DNA of 64,000 nucleotides, taken from an uncultured Cellulophaga sp. GTDB taxonomy: Bacteria; Bacteroidota; Bacteroidia; Flavobacteriales; Flavobacteriaceae. Below the pieces are notes generated by a model. The model did not search any database. It was given only the letters and a program-made list of their open reading frames with translations, and had not been told where the DNA came from. Both the position numbers and the translations under genes were made by a program. The stretch is from the NCBI GenBank assembly GCA_947491225.1, contig CANLIE010000001.1:81747-145746 (forward strand). Reading direction: 5' to 3'. Below, piece by piece: positions 54,157 to 62,561 of the stretch (position 1 is its first letter; each line of letters starts with the position of its first letter).

Positions 54157-54417
54157 TAAAACACAATTATTTTATTTTTCTTAAGTTATCTTAGTCATAT
54201 TAATTTTAATTTAAAAAAGCCTATGAAATAAAAAATAAATACAACTTTACAGAAAAGATAATTTATGGATTTGCAAAAAAATAAATAATCTATCGTTATG
54301 ACTATTTTGAGAGACAAATGGTCATTATGTCTTAAAATGCGGCATATCTGTTTAGGCATTTAAAAATAAAAAAGAGTTTATACTCAATAAAACTAATAAT
54401 AAATTAAATATAATAAA
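54157..54417. other. 261-base gap before the peptide gene; probable promoter region
   Basis: The stretch is AT-rich. TTTG at 54269-54272 followed by a TATCGTTA block near 54292 is a weak promoter match. No gene is visible. The presence of a terminator directly behind the following small gene suggests that the peptide has its own transcript starting here. Confidence 0.35.
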
Positions 54418-54663
54418 ATGAAAAAAGCATTTGGAATCATAGCAATAGTAGCTATGTCAATGGCAATTAATATAAATATAGCAGAAGCTAATGATCATTA
54501 TATCTATACATCTTCTTTAAGTGAGGAACCAGGTGGTTGGTTAAGTTTTGGAGACCCAGAAGTAGCAACAGCTACAATGCCTATAGGGATAACATCACAA
54601 GGAGATCAAGTATATGAAGTACATACTTATTGGGACTGTAAAGGATGGTCAGGATCTTGTTAA
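54418..54663 (+). CDS. Small secreted peptide precursor with C-terminal two-cysteine motif
   Basis: An 81-residue product. The first 24 residues form a clear signal peptide (KK at the start, hydrophobic core, AEA at the end), giving a mature peptide of about 57 residues starting NDHYIYTSS. The mature part is acidic and rich in Gly, Ser and Thr. It ends YWDCKGWSGSC, with Cys74 and the C-terminal Cys81 as its only cysteines, flanked by two Trp. They could form a six-residue ring by disulfide. It resembles the small secreted precursor class of Bacteroidota (such as NVEALA-type peptides) in size and neighbours, but the signature itself is not present. Function unknown. Confidence 0.6.
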   Translation: MKKAFGIIAIVAMSMAININIAEANDHYIYTSSLSEEPGGWLSFGDPEVATATMPIGITSQGDQVYEVHTYWDCKGWSGSC

Positions 54664-54682
54664 AATAGAATTTAATATTTTG

Positions 54683-54717
54683 AACCTAGGCATAATTTAT
54701 TATACCTAGGTTTTTTT
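54683..54717 (+). terminator. Terminator directly behind the peptide gene
   Basis: AACCTAGG and CCTAGGTT arms, with inner ATAAT/ATTAT pairing, are followed by seven T in a row. It separates the short peptide transcript from the downstream export genes, as expected for a product made in excess. Confidence 0.88.
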
Positions 54718-54735
54718 AAATGAATAGATTAATAA

Positions 54736-56004
54736 ATGAATAAAATAAAACTACTATTACTAACAATTGTAATGGCTTTCTCATATATGGGATGTGAAAA
54801 CAAATCAAAAGAATATAAAGGTTTAGAGTTTCAAGATTTAAAAATTGAAAATTATAAAGAATTAAAAAGATCTAATCAAAATATAAAGAAATTTAATATT
54901 TCTGTTGAGGAATCTTTTGAAAATAGAGTAAGATCTTCGGTATTAGTAGATACGTGTTACTTCACTCAACTAGAAACCAAATCTGATAACCTAATTGGGC
55001 ATGTAGATGAAATTTTAATCCATGATGATAAAATTTTGGTGATGGATATTTATAAATCTAAATCCATATTTATGTTTAACCTCAAAGGAAAGTATTTGAG
55101 AAAAATAGGAGATGTCGGAGGGGCTCCAGGCGAGTATCCGAGGCCAGAAGCGTTTGATATTGATAAAAGGAATAATGAAATTCTTGTTTTTAATGGAACT
55201 ATTCGAAAAATTTTAAGATATAATTTCAATGGTGAATTTCTAGGAAATATTAATTTAGATTTAGGTTGTAAAAGCTTTAAAGTGTTAGAAGATGGCAATA
55301 TAATGTTATTTAGCGCTGACTATGCCAATACTCATTTGGGTGAAATTCCGAATAGATTGATTTATATTATTGATAAATCAGGAACTTTAATAGGTTATGG
55401 ACCTAAAAGAACTTCAGATTATGAGAAGGTAAGATATAATCTTTCAAATAATTTAATTTCTAAAAATAACGAAATTACATATAGTTATAGGTTTTCAGAT
55501 ACGATTTATAGCATAAATGAGACATTCATTGATGCTAAATATGAAATTAATTTTGGAGATAAAGGCATTGATAGAGAAAAGCTTGGCAACAAAGATTTTA
55601 AAGAGTTTTATAGAATTTTAATGAATGATAAATCACCAATAGCATTTTTCCCAGGTAAACACTTTCAAACCAATAATTATTTATATTTTTCATTTATATA
55701 TAAAGGAAGATCTATTTCTTGTTTTTTCAACAAGCTAAATTCTGAGTTAATTACTGGGGGAAATACAAATAGCCTTAACAGTACATATCCGTTTTTTTCA
55801 GATTTTTCTACGTCAAACAATGACTACTTTATTAGTGCTGTAGATGCGTATGATTTAATTCAATTTGAAGATGCAATGAAAAAACTTGATCCAGATTTGT
55901 ACCACAAACCAATTTATGGAAAAATACGTACCTCAGAAATTAACGAAAAAGATAATCCTATTTTGTTTTTTTATAGACTTAAAGAGGTTTTAAATGAAGA
56001 TTAA
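54736..56004 (+). CDS. 6-bladed beta-propeller lipoprotein (BF2992/PF17170-like)
   Basis: A 422-residue predicted lipoprotein with lipobox YMGC (Cys20). Blade-like repeats run through the protein, for example ILIHDDKILVMDIYKSKSIF, MFNLKGKYLRKIGDVGGAPG, YPRPEAFDIDKRNNEILVF, RYNFNGEFLGNINLD and SFKVLEDGNIMLFSADY. The GxxPGEYxxPxxFxxD signature is typical of this Bacteroidota family. Members often sit next to genes for small secreted peptides and thioredoxin-like proteins; their job is unknown, and peptide binding is a fair guess. The stop overlaps the next gene start by 11 bases, so the two are coupled. Confidence 0.75.
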   Translation: MNKIKLLLLTIVMAFSYMGCENKSKEYKGLEFQDLKIENYKELKRSNQNIKKFNISVEESFENRVRSSVLVDTCYFTQLETKSDNLIGHVDEILIHDDKILVMDIYKSKSIFMFNLKGKYLRKIGDVGGAPGEYPRPEAFDIDKRNNEILVFNGTIRKILRYNFNGEFLGNINLDLGCKSFKVLEDGNIMLFSADYANTHLGEIPNRLIYIIDKSGTLIGYGPKRTSDYEKVRYNLSNNLISKNNEITYSYRFSDTIYSINETFIDAKYEINFGDKGIDREKLGNKDFKEFYRILMNDKSPIAFFPGKHFQTNNYLYFSFIYKGRSISCFFNKLNSELITGGNTNSLNSTYPFFSDFSTSNNDYFISAVDAYDLIQFEDAMKKLDPDLYHKPIYGKIRTSEINEKDNPILFFYRLKEVLNED

Positions 56005-56593
56005 ACCCTTTATATTTTTTTTAATTTCGTTAATAATATTGGTTTTATTATTTCTTTTCTTTGCAAGGGAAGGAATTACTAAAAAACAACAATTGCTCGA
56101 TTATTATGGAATTACAGAAAATCATCTAAAAACAATTGAAAAAGAAGAAGATCTTGAATATAACATTGCATTAAGTAAAAGAATTGAAAATATTACTGTT
56201 TTAGATTCTGAGAATAACACATATTTGCTAAAGGAGTTGTTAAACGAATCTCCTAAAATGATTGTTAAATTTTCAAGTTTGGAATGTTCCTATTGTATAG
56301 AGCATATAATAAAATATACAAAAAAATATGAAGAAAAAATAGGTGTAGATAATATTTTATTTTTAGGTTACTTTACTGGAAAAAAAGATTTTTTAATTTT
56401 TAATAGACTTTACCAATTGGATTATAATGTATTTAGTATTCCAAATAATGGCCTAGATTTACCATTAGACTATTTAAATGAGCCCTACATTGTAATCGTA
56501 GATTCTACATTAATACCTAAAGAAACCTTTGTCCCGATGAAATCTAAACCAGAAAGAACAGAAAAATATTTTAGAGAGAGAATTAGATTTTAA
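55994..56593 (+). CDS. Membrane-anchored thioredoxin-like protein with CSYC motif
   Basis: A 199-residue protein with one N-terminal transmembrane helix (about 6-24) and a periplasmic thioredoxin-like domain. The active-site-like motif is Cys98-Ser-Tyr-Cys101 in KFSSLECSYCIEHIIKY, and the strand before it reads PKMIVKFSS. A cis-Pro-type segment is LNEPYIVIVDS. The CSYC dipeptide is not the usual CGPC or CPYC, so redox strength is unclear. Given its place beside a secreted peptide with two cysteines, disulfide formation or repair is the suggested task (inference). It overlaps the propeller gene. Confidence 0.7.
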   Translation: MKIKPFIFFLISLIILVLLFLFFAREGITKKQQLLDYYGITENHLKTIEKEEDLEYNIALSKRIENITVLDSENNTYLLKELLNESPKMIVKFSSLECSYCIEHIIKYTKKYEEKIGVDNILFLGYFTGKKDFLIFNRLYQLDYNVFSIPNNGLDLPLDYLNEPYIVIVDSTLIPKETFVPMKSKPERTEKYFRERIRF

Positions 56594-56740
56594 TCTAATT
56601 TAAGAAATAGGTTATAAAAATGAAATATTAAAAATTCCTCTTTATAATCAAGAATGAGTGTTAGTTATTACTTATACTCTTAATTTGTAATTCAAGGTTT
56701 TATTAAGTGTTATTTTTAATAAAATCAACTTATATATATT
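56594..56740. other. Gap before the RND genes
   Basis: These 147 AT-rich bases hold no visible gene and probably contain the promoter of the export operon. No strong TAnnTTTG box was found. Confidence 0.35.
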
Positions 56741-57844
56741 ATGTATTCAAAAATTAATTATGTAATGACTCTTTGTTTGATTGTAGGTGCTTTTTGTTTT
56801 TTTAGTTGTTCCAAATCAAAACCAAAAGAAATTAAAGATGTTGTTTTAGAAAAAAAGGAATCCTTAGTAGAAAAAAATGAAGTAGAGATTATTGTTTTAA
56901 AAAAAGAATCTTTTCAAAAAGAAATAGTGAGTAATGGAAACCTTATAGCGAAACAAAAAAATATTTTAAAGTTTGAGATAAGTGAAAGATTAGAAAAATT
57001 GTTTGTTAAAAATGGTGATTTTGTAAAGAAAAATCAAGTAATAGCTACTTTAAACCCCTTTAAATATAAGCAAAGAGTTGATGAGGCAAAACTACAATTA
57101 AAAAAAGCTAAGTTAGAATTTGAAGATATGCTGATTGGTCGTGAAATTTTCACTACTAATAAAGATAGTATCCCTAAAGACATTTACGATATGGTTGCTA
57201 GTCGATCTGGTTATGATATTGCTCTACTACAGTTAAAAACAGCTGAGTTTGAACTAAGATCCACTAAATTGTTAGCTCCTTTTAGCGGTAAAATTGCTAA
57301 TGTTAGAAAAAAGCAATATGAAAATATAGGAGCAGGAGATGATTTCATGACTTTAATTAATGATAAGGAATTTGAGGTTGAATTTCGATTAATTGAATCA
57401 GAAATTAATGATGTAGCTGTTAATGATAATATTCAAATATTACCTTTTGCAATAGATAATGAAATATTTAAAGGTAAAATATCATCTATTAACCCACTAG
57501 TTGATGAAAATGGGACAGTTTTAATTAAAGCACAAGTTAAAAATGATGGGCGATTATCAGAAGGAATGAATGTAAAAGTGAAAATTCAAAAAGAAATTGA
57601 AAATCAATTTGTTGTTCCTAAATCGGCTGTAGTTTTAAGACAGAATCAAGAAGTATTATTTAAAGTGAAAAATAGACGGGCATTTTGGACTTATGTAAAA
57701 ACTACAATGGAAAATAGCACATCATATTCATTAATTGCCAATCCTAATAAAAGTACTGCTTTTTTAAAAATAGGGGATACAATTATTGTGTCAGGAAATT
57801 TAAACTTAGCACATGACAGTAAAATTTTTATAAAGGATAACTAA
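56741..57844 (+). CDS. RND efflux periplasmic adaptor lipoprotein (HlyD/AcrA family)
   Basis: A 367-residue membrane fusion protein with lipobox FFSC (Cys23). The lipoyl/barrel-sandwich halves are visible at VSNGNLIAKQKNILKFEI, SERLEKLFVKNGDFVKKNQV (here in two pieces) and TKLLAPFSGKIANVRKK. The alpha-helical hairpin between them is short (about residues 110-165), and the beta-barrel and membrane-proximal domains follow. It links the permease to the TolC-like protein. Start of a compact operon with the RND permease 15 bases downstream. Confidence 0.88.
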   Translation: MYSKINYVMTLCLIVGAFCFFSCSKSKPKEIKDVVLEKKESLVEKNEVEIIVLKKESFQKEIVSNGNLIAKQKNILKFEISERLEKLFVKNGDFVKKNQVIATLNPFKYKQRVDEAKLQLKKAKLEFEDMLIGREIFTTNKDSIPKDIYDMVASRSGYDIALLQLKTAEFELRSTKLLAPFSGKIANVRKKQYENIGAGDDFMTLINDKEFEVEFRLIESEINDVAVNDNIQILPFAIDNEIFKGKISSINPLVDENGTVLIKAQVKNDGRLSEGMNVKVKIQKEIENQFVVPKSAVVLRQNQEVLFKVKNRRAFWTYVKTTMENSTSYSLIANPNKSTAFLKIGDTIIVSGNLNLAHDSKIFIKDN

Positions 57845-57859
57845 ATCATTACTAATTTA

Positions 57860-60800
57860 ATGGTAAAATTTTTATTGCATAGACCTATTGCTACAATAAT
57901 GTCTACCTTAGGGTTGTTTATTTTAGGCATAGTGGCATTTAACTATATTCCTGTGTCTTTAATGCCAGATATAGATATCCCCGAAATTACTGTTCAAGTT
58001 ACTGCTGAAGATATGTCTGCAAGACAGATTGAAGATGCTATAGTAAAAAAAATACGAGGTAACTTGAAGCAAGTGTCACATATAGATGATATTAAAAGCG
58101 AGTCTAGTAATGGATTAGGGGTTATAAGATTAACCTTTAAACAAGGGACTAATATTGATTATTCTTTCATTGAAGTTAATGAAAAGATAGATAGAGCTAT
58201 GGGAAACCTTCCCAAATCTGTTGAACGCCCAAAGATTATAAAGGCTAGTGTAACAGATGTTCCTGTGTTTTATTTAAATATGAATTTAAAGGAGCAAAGT
58301 ACTAATACTTTAAATGGAACAAAAGAGAAAAAAGAATCTTCTATATCTCAGGAATTTACAGATTTTAGTCGCTTTGTAAATCAAGTTATTCGTAAGCGCA
58401 TAGAGCAAGTAGATGAAGTTGCAATGGTAGATGTTAGTGGATTAACATCTTCTGAAATTTTAATTATTCCTAATCATAAAAAATTAAATATATTAGGAAT
58501 TAATATCAATGATTTAGAATCTGCTATTAAAAAATATGAATTAGAAGTTAGTAATCTTTTAATTAAAGATGGTCAGTATCAATACAATATTCGTTTAGGC
58601 TCTACATTGAATGATATTAATGAAATTAAGAATATTTTTATTAATAATAATAATAAACTATTTCAATTAAAGGAAATTGCAGAAGTGTTAGAGCGACCTA
58701 AAGAACGAATAGGCTTGGTTCTATCAGACGGAAAAGAAGCGGTTACTATGGCTATTATTAAGCAAAGTGATGCCCGCATAGAAGATTTAAAAACGGCTTT
58801 AAATAAACTAATAAATAGATTAAGCAAAGAGTATGATACTATAAGTTTTTCAATTACTAGAGATCAAACAAAACTTTTAGATTACGCTATTAGTAATATT
58901 AAACAAAGTTTATTATGGGGCATGCTTTTAGCATTTGGAGTTATGTTTTTATTTTTAAAAAACGTTAAAGCCCCTCTGTTAATAGGAATATCAATCCCTG
59001 TTTCTATTACTATTAGTTTGTTATTTTTTTATTTATTAAATATTTCCATTAATATCATTTCTCTTTCTGGGTTAGTCCTTGGAATAGGTCTTATGATAGA
59101 TAATTCTATAATTGTTATTGATAATATTACACAGTTTAGAGACCAAAAGTATAGTCTTAACGAATCGTGTATTCTAGGTACAAACGAAGTAGTAAAACCT
59201 CTATTATCATCGGCACTTACTACTTGTGCAGTCTTTTTGCCATTAATTTTTTTAAGCGGTATAGCTGGTTCATTATTTTTTGATCAAGCAATGGCCATTA
59301 CTATAAGTCTATTTGTGTCTTTATTAGTCGCTGTAAGTTTATTACCAGTTATGTATAAACTATTTCATTTAAAAGATGTAAAAGACAAAGGAAGAGTTAA
59401 TAGTTTTCTTAAAAAAACAAATAGGTTAAATTACGCCTCAATATATAAAAAGGGGTTCCGTTTTGTAATGCGGAAACAAGGTTTGTCATGGATTATAAGC
59501 TTATTCTTATTATTTGGAGCTGTTGGTTTATTTACTATTTTACCAAAAGAGCAAATACCAAATTTAACCCAAACAGAAGTTTTACTAAATATAGATTGGA
59601 ACGAACAAATAAACGTTGAAGAAAATAAACGTCGAGTATTAGAATTACTAGCCCCCGTTAAACAGAACTTAGTAAATCATACAGCCTTTATAGGAAGCCA
59701 ACAATTTTTATTAGATAAAGAAGGAAAATCAAGAGCATCAGAAAGTATAATATACTTAAAAGGAAAATCTCCTGAGACAATAAATAAAATAAAAAAAATA
59801 CTATACACTTTTATTGGAGAAAAATACTCTAATGTATCAATAGAATATAAAGAAGTTGACAACATTTTTAATTTAATTTTTTCAAATAAAGAAGCTCCTT
59901 TAAATGCTCGTATTCGAAATGTAAATGATATAGGTGGTGCTCAAAGCGAACAACTAAAAAAAGTCTGGTATCAGATACAACAAGATTTAAATGGTTATAA
60001 AATGAAACCTATTCAATGGCAAGAGCATATTTCGATATTAGTTAATCAAGAAAAATTAATAGCATACGGAATAAATTCAAATGAAATTTATAATGCCTTA
60101 AAAACCGCTTTTAGTGCGCAAGAAGTTACTACTATAATAAATAACCAAAATTTTGTTCCTGTTATTATTGGTAATAATTCTAAAAATATTCGTAAAATTT
60201 TAAATGAGACTACAGTACAATCAAATGATAGTACATCTTTTTATATTAAAGAATTTATAAAAGAAACGCGTTCAGAAAATCTAAAAACAATTACAGGTGG
60301 TATTGAAGGGGAATACTACCCTATAGAATTGGATATTTCTAGCGAGAATATTGATAATACTATTAATACCATAAATGAAACTGTTAACACTAATAAATGG
60401 TATAATGTGTCTTTTACTGGAGCAGTATTTTCTAACCAAAAACTGGTTCAAGAATTAAAAATAATATTACTAATTTCATTAATACTACTTTATTTTATAT
60501 TAGCCTCTCAATTTGAATCTTTTGTATTGCCTTTAATTATTCTATTAGAGGTTCCTATTGACTTAGCAGGAGCATTTCTATTTTTAAAATTGTTTGGAAT
60601 GAGTATTAATTTAATGTCTATGATTGGTATTGTCGTAATGAGTGGAATTATTATTAATGATTCAATATTAAAAATAGATAGTATTATACAACTAGAGAAA
60701 CAAGGGTATTCGTTAATGAAAGCTATATTAGTCGCAGGACAGAAAAGACTTAAACCTATAATAATGACAAGCTTGACAACTATACTCGCATTAATCCCTT

Positions 60801-60958
60801 TACTTTTTTCTAGTGGTATAGGAGTTGAATTACAAGTACCATTAGCTATAGCTTTAATTGGTGGAATGCTATTAGGAACATTGGTAAGTCTTTATTTTAT
60901 ACCACTTTGCTATTACTATTTTGCTAGGAAGTTTGATAAAGGAATTATTAGGAATTAA
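57860..60958 (+). CDS. RND transporter permease (AcrB/MdtB-like)
   Basis: A 1032-residue inner-membrane exporter with the two-fold repeat of a first helix, a large periplasmic loop and a helix bundle. The N-terminus FLLHRPIATIMSTLGLFILG is the standard RND start. The helix 4 proton-relay region reads GIGLMIDNSIIVIDNI, with one Asp kept and the second replaced by Asn, as in many Bacteroidota members. GIVVMSGIIINDSILKID is the equivalent in the second half. It drives export by proton motive force. The substrate is unknown; the peptide of this cluster is a candidate. Confidence 0.9.
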   Translation: MVKFLLHRPIATIMSTLGLFILGIVAFNYIPVSLMPDIDIPEITVQVTAEDMSARQIEDAIVKKIRGNLKQVSHIDDIKSESSNGLGVIRLTFKQGTNIDYSFIEVNEKIDRAMGNLPKSVERPKIIKASVTDVPVFYLNMNLKEQSTNTLNGTKEKKESSISQEFTDFSRFVNQVIRKRIEQVDEVAMVDVSGLTSSEILIIPNHKKLNILGININDLESAIKKYELEVSNLLIKDGQYQYNIRLGSTLNDINEIKNIFINNNNKLFQLKEIAEVLERPKERIGLVLSDGKEAVTMAIIKQSDARIEDLKTALNKLINRLSKEYDTISFSITRDQTKLLDYAISNIKQSLLWGMLLAFGVMFLFLKNVKAPLLIGISIPVSITISLLFFYLLNISINIISLSGLVLGIGLMIDNSIIVIDNITQFRDQKYSLNESCILGTNEVVKPLLSSALTTCAVFLPLIFLSGIAGSLFFDQAMAITISLFVSLLVAVSLLPVMYKLFHLKDVKDKGRVNSFLKKTNRLNYASIYKKGFRFVMRKQGLSWIISLFLLFGAVGLFTILPKEQIPNLTQTEVLLNIDWNEQINVEENKRRVLELLAPVKQNLVNHTAFIGSQQFLLDKEGKSRASESIIYLKGKSPETINKIKKILYTFIGEKYSNVSIEYKEVDNIFNLIFSNKEAPLNARIRNVNDIGGAQSEQLKKVWYQIQQDLNGYKMKPIQWQEHISILVNQEKLIAYGINSNEIYNALKTAFSAQEVTTIINNQNFVPVIIGNNSKNIRKILNETTVQSNDSTSFYIKEFIKETRSENLKTITGGIEGEYYPIELDISSENIDNTINTINETVNTNKWYNVSFTGAVFSNQKLVQELKIILLISLILLYFILASQFESFVLPLIILLEVPIDLAGAFLFLKLFGMSINLMSMIGIVVMSGIIINDSILKIDSIIQLEKQGYSLMKAILVAGQKRLKPIIMTSLTTILALIPLLFSSGIGVELQVPLAIALIGGMLLGTLVSLYFIPLCYYYFARKFDKGIIRN

Positions 60959-60968
60959 AAAAGAGAAT

Positions 60969-62525
60969 ATGCTGAAAAATAATTTTTATAAATATATTAT
61001 TCCTTATCTAAAAAACGAACGTAATGCTCTAAATAGAGTATTTTGTTTTTGTGTTTTGTTTTTTTTCTATAATTATAGTTTTTCCCAATTAGATAATAAC
61101 ATTCTTCTTAACCTCTCAAAAGTAACACTCAATGATATTTTAAATGAAGCAAATAAAAAATCCTTAGATGCTTATAAAGCAAAAAGGAAATATGGAGTAA
61201 ATTATTGGGAATTTAAATCATTTAAATCAAGTTTGTTGCCAAAAATTAATTTTGAAACTAAACCTTTAACTTATAACAAGTCGGTGGTAAAAAGATATGA
61301 TTCGGAACAAAACATTGATGTTTATAGATCTCAACAGAACTTGAATAGCTTTGCCAATATTTCTATTAATCAAAATATTAGGGCAACAGGAACAAGTTTG
61401 TTTATAAACTCAAACCTTAATCGATTAGCCAATTTTGGAGATTTAAATATCGAGAATTATAATGCAACACCATTTAGTATTGGGCTAAATCAACCATTAA
61501 TGGCATTTAATTCTTTTAAATGGGAAAAAAAGATTGCTCCTATTAAGTACAGTCAAGCTCAAAAAAACTATATATATGAACTACAAGCTATTAATTTAAG
61601 ATCGGTACAATTATTTTTTGACTGGGCTTTAGCAAGTAAGAAGCTTGAAATAGCTAAGGAAAATGAGGTTTCAGCAAAAAAACTATTCAGGATAGGTCAA
61701 AAACGATACGAAATTGGGTCTATTGAAAAGGATGATGTTCTTAATTTAGAGTTAGACGTTTATAATTCAAAAACTAGTGTAACTCAAAATGAGCAAGCCT
61801 TAGAAAAAGCAGAATCAGAACTGAGGTTGTTTTTAAGATATGATAACGCTCTTGATAAAATCCCTGTATTACCTGAATTGATATCCGATTTACAAATTGA
61901 TGTTAATGAGGCTATAGATTTAACAGAAGCAAATAATCCCAATAATTTAAACTTGCAATTAAAAAAAATTGAAGCAGAAAGAGATTTAGATAAAGCCGTT
62001 AAAGAAAATCGTTTCGATTTATCTTTAACAGCTAGTTACGGCTTAAACCAACAAGCAAATACATTTAATAATGTTTATAGTAATTTTCTGGAACAAGAAA
62101 TGATAGCTATACAATTTAGTATCCCTATCCTAGATTGGGGAGAACGAAAAGGTAAAATTAAGACTGCTAAGATGAATAAAGAAGTCATTGATGTTGAACT
62201 ACAGCAAGATAAGGAATCATTTAAGCAAGATATTACTTTAAAAGTTATTGATTTTAATCTTCAAAAGGAATTAGTAAATGGTGCATTACGAACTAGTGAA
62301 ATTTCAAAAGAATCTTATGAGTTAACTAAGAAACGTTTTTTATCTGGGCGTATTGATTTATTAAGGCTAGCAAGTGCAAGAAAAGCTTGGCAATCTGCTT
62401 CTGAAAATTATATAAAAAGTCTACAAAACTATTGGACACTTTATTATCAAGTACAACAATTAACTCTTTATGATTTTTTGAATAAAAAAGAATTAACAGA
62501 AGATTTTAAAGTCATTTTGGATTAA
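60969..62525 (+). CDS. TolC-family outer-membrane factor
   Basis: A 518-residue protein from the ATG at 60969; a TTG further upstream would overlap the permease. The hydrophobic segment FCFCVLFFFYNYSFSQ near residues 26-41 ends the signal peptide. The OEP repeats contain LDAYKAKRKYGVNYWEFKS, ALASKKLEIAKENEVSAKKLF, RYEIGSIEKDDVLNLELDVY and TKKRFLSGRIDLLRLASARK, the long coiled helices of the TolC tunnel. LLPKINFET and LSLTASYGLNQQ provide barrel strands. It forms the exit duct of the RND complex. Confidence 0.85.
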   Translation: MLKNNFYKYIIPYLKNERNALNRVFCFCVLFFFYNYSFSQLDNNILLNLSKVTLNDILNEANKKSLDAYKAKRKYGVNYWEFKSFKSSLLPKINFETKPLTYNKSVVKRYDSEQNIDVYRSQQNLNSFANISINQNIRATGTSLFINSNLNRLANFGDLNIENYNATPFSIGLNQPLMAFNSFKWEKKIAPIKYSQAQKNYIYELQAINLRSVQLFFDWALASKKLEIAKENEVSAKKLFRIGQKRYEIGSIEKDDVLNLELDVYNSKTSVTQNEQALEKAESELRLFLRYDNALDKIPVLPELISDLQIDVNEAIDLTEANNPNNLNLQLKKIEAERDLDKAVKENRFDLSLTASYGLNQQANTFNNVYSNFLEQEMIAIQFSIPILDWGERKGKIKTAKMNKEVIDVELQQDKESFKQDITLKVIDFNLQKELVNGALRTSEISKESYELTKKRFLSGRIDLLRLASARKAWQSASENYIKSLQNYWTLYYQVQQLTLYDFLNKKELTEDFKVILD

Positions 62526-62561
62526 GCAATTTGATTCTTGAACATGACATGAAATTAATAT

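Noticed and set aside
54418-54663. Naming the small peptide an NVEALA-family precursor
   Set aside because: Size and neighbours fit but the NVEALA signature is not present, only the loosely similar INIAEA at the cleavage site. It is therefore described without a family name.
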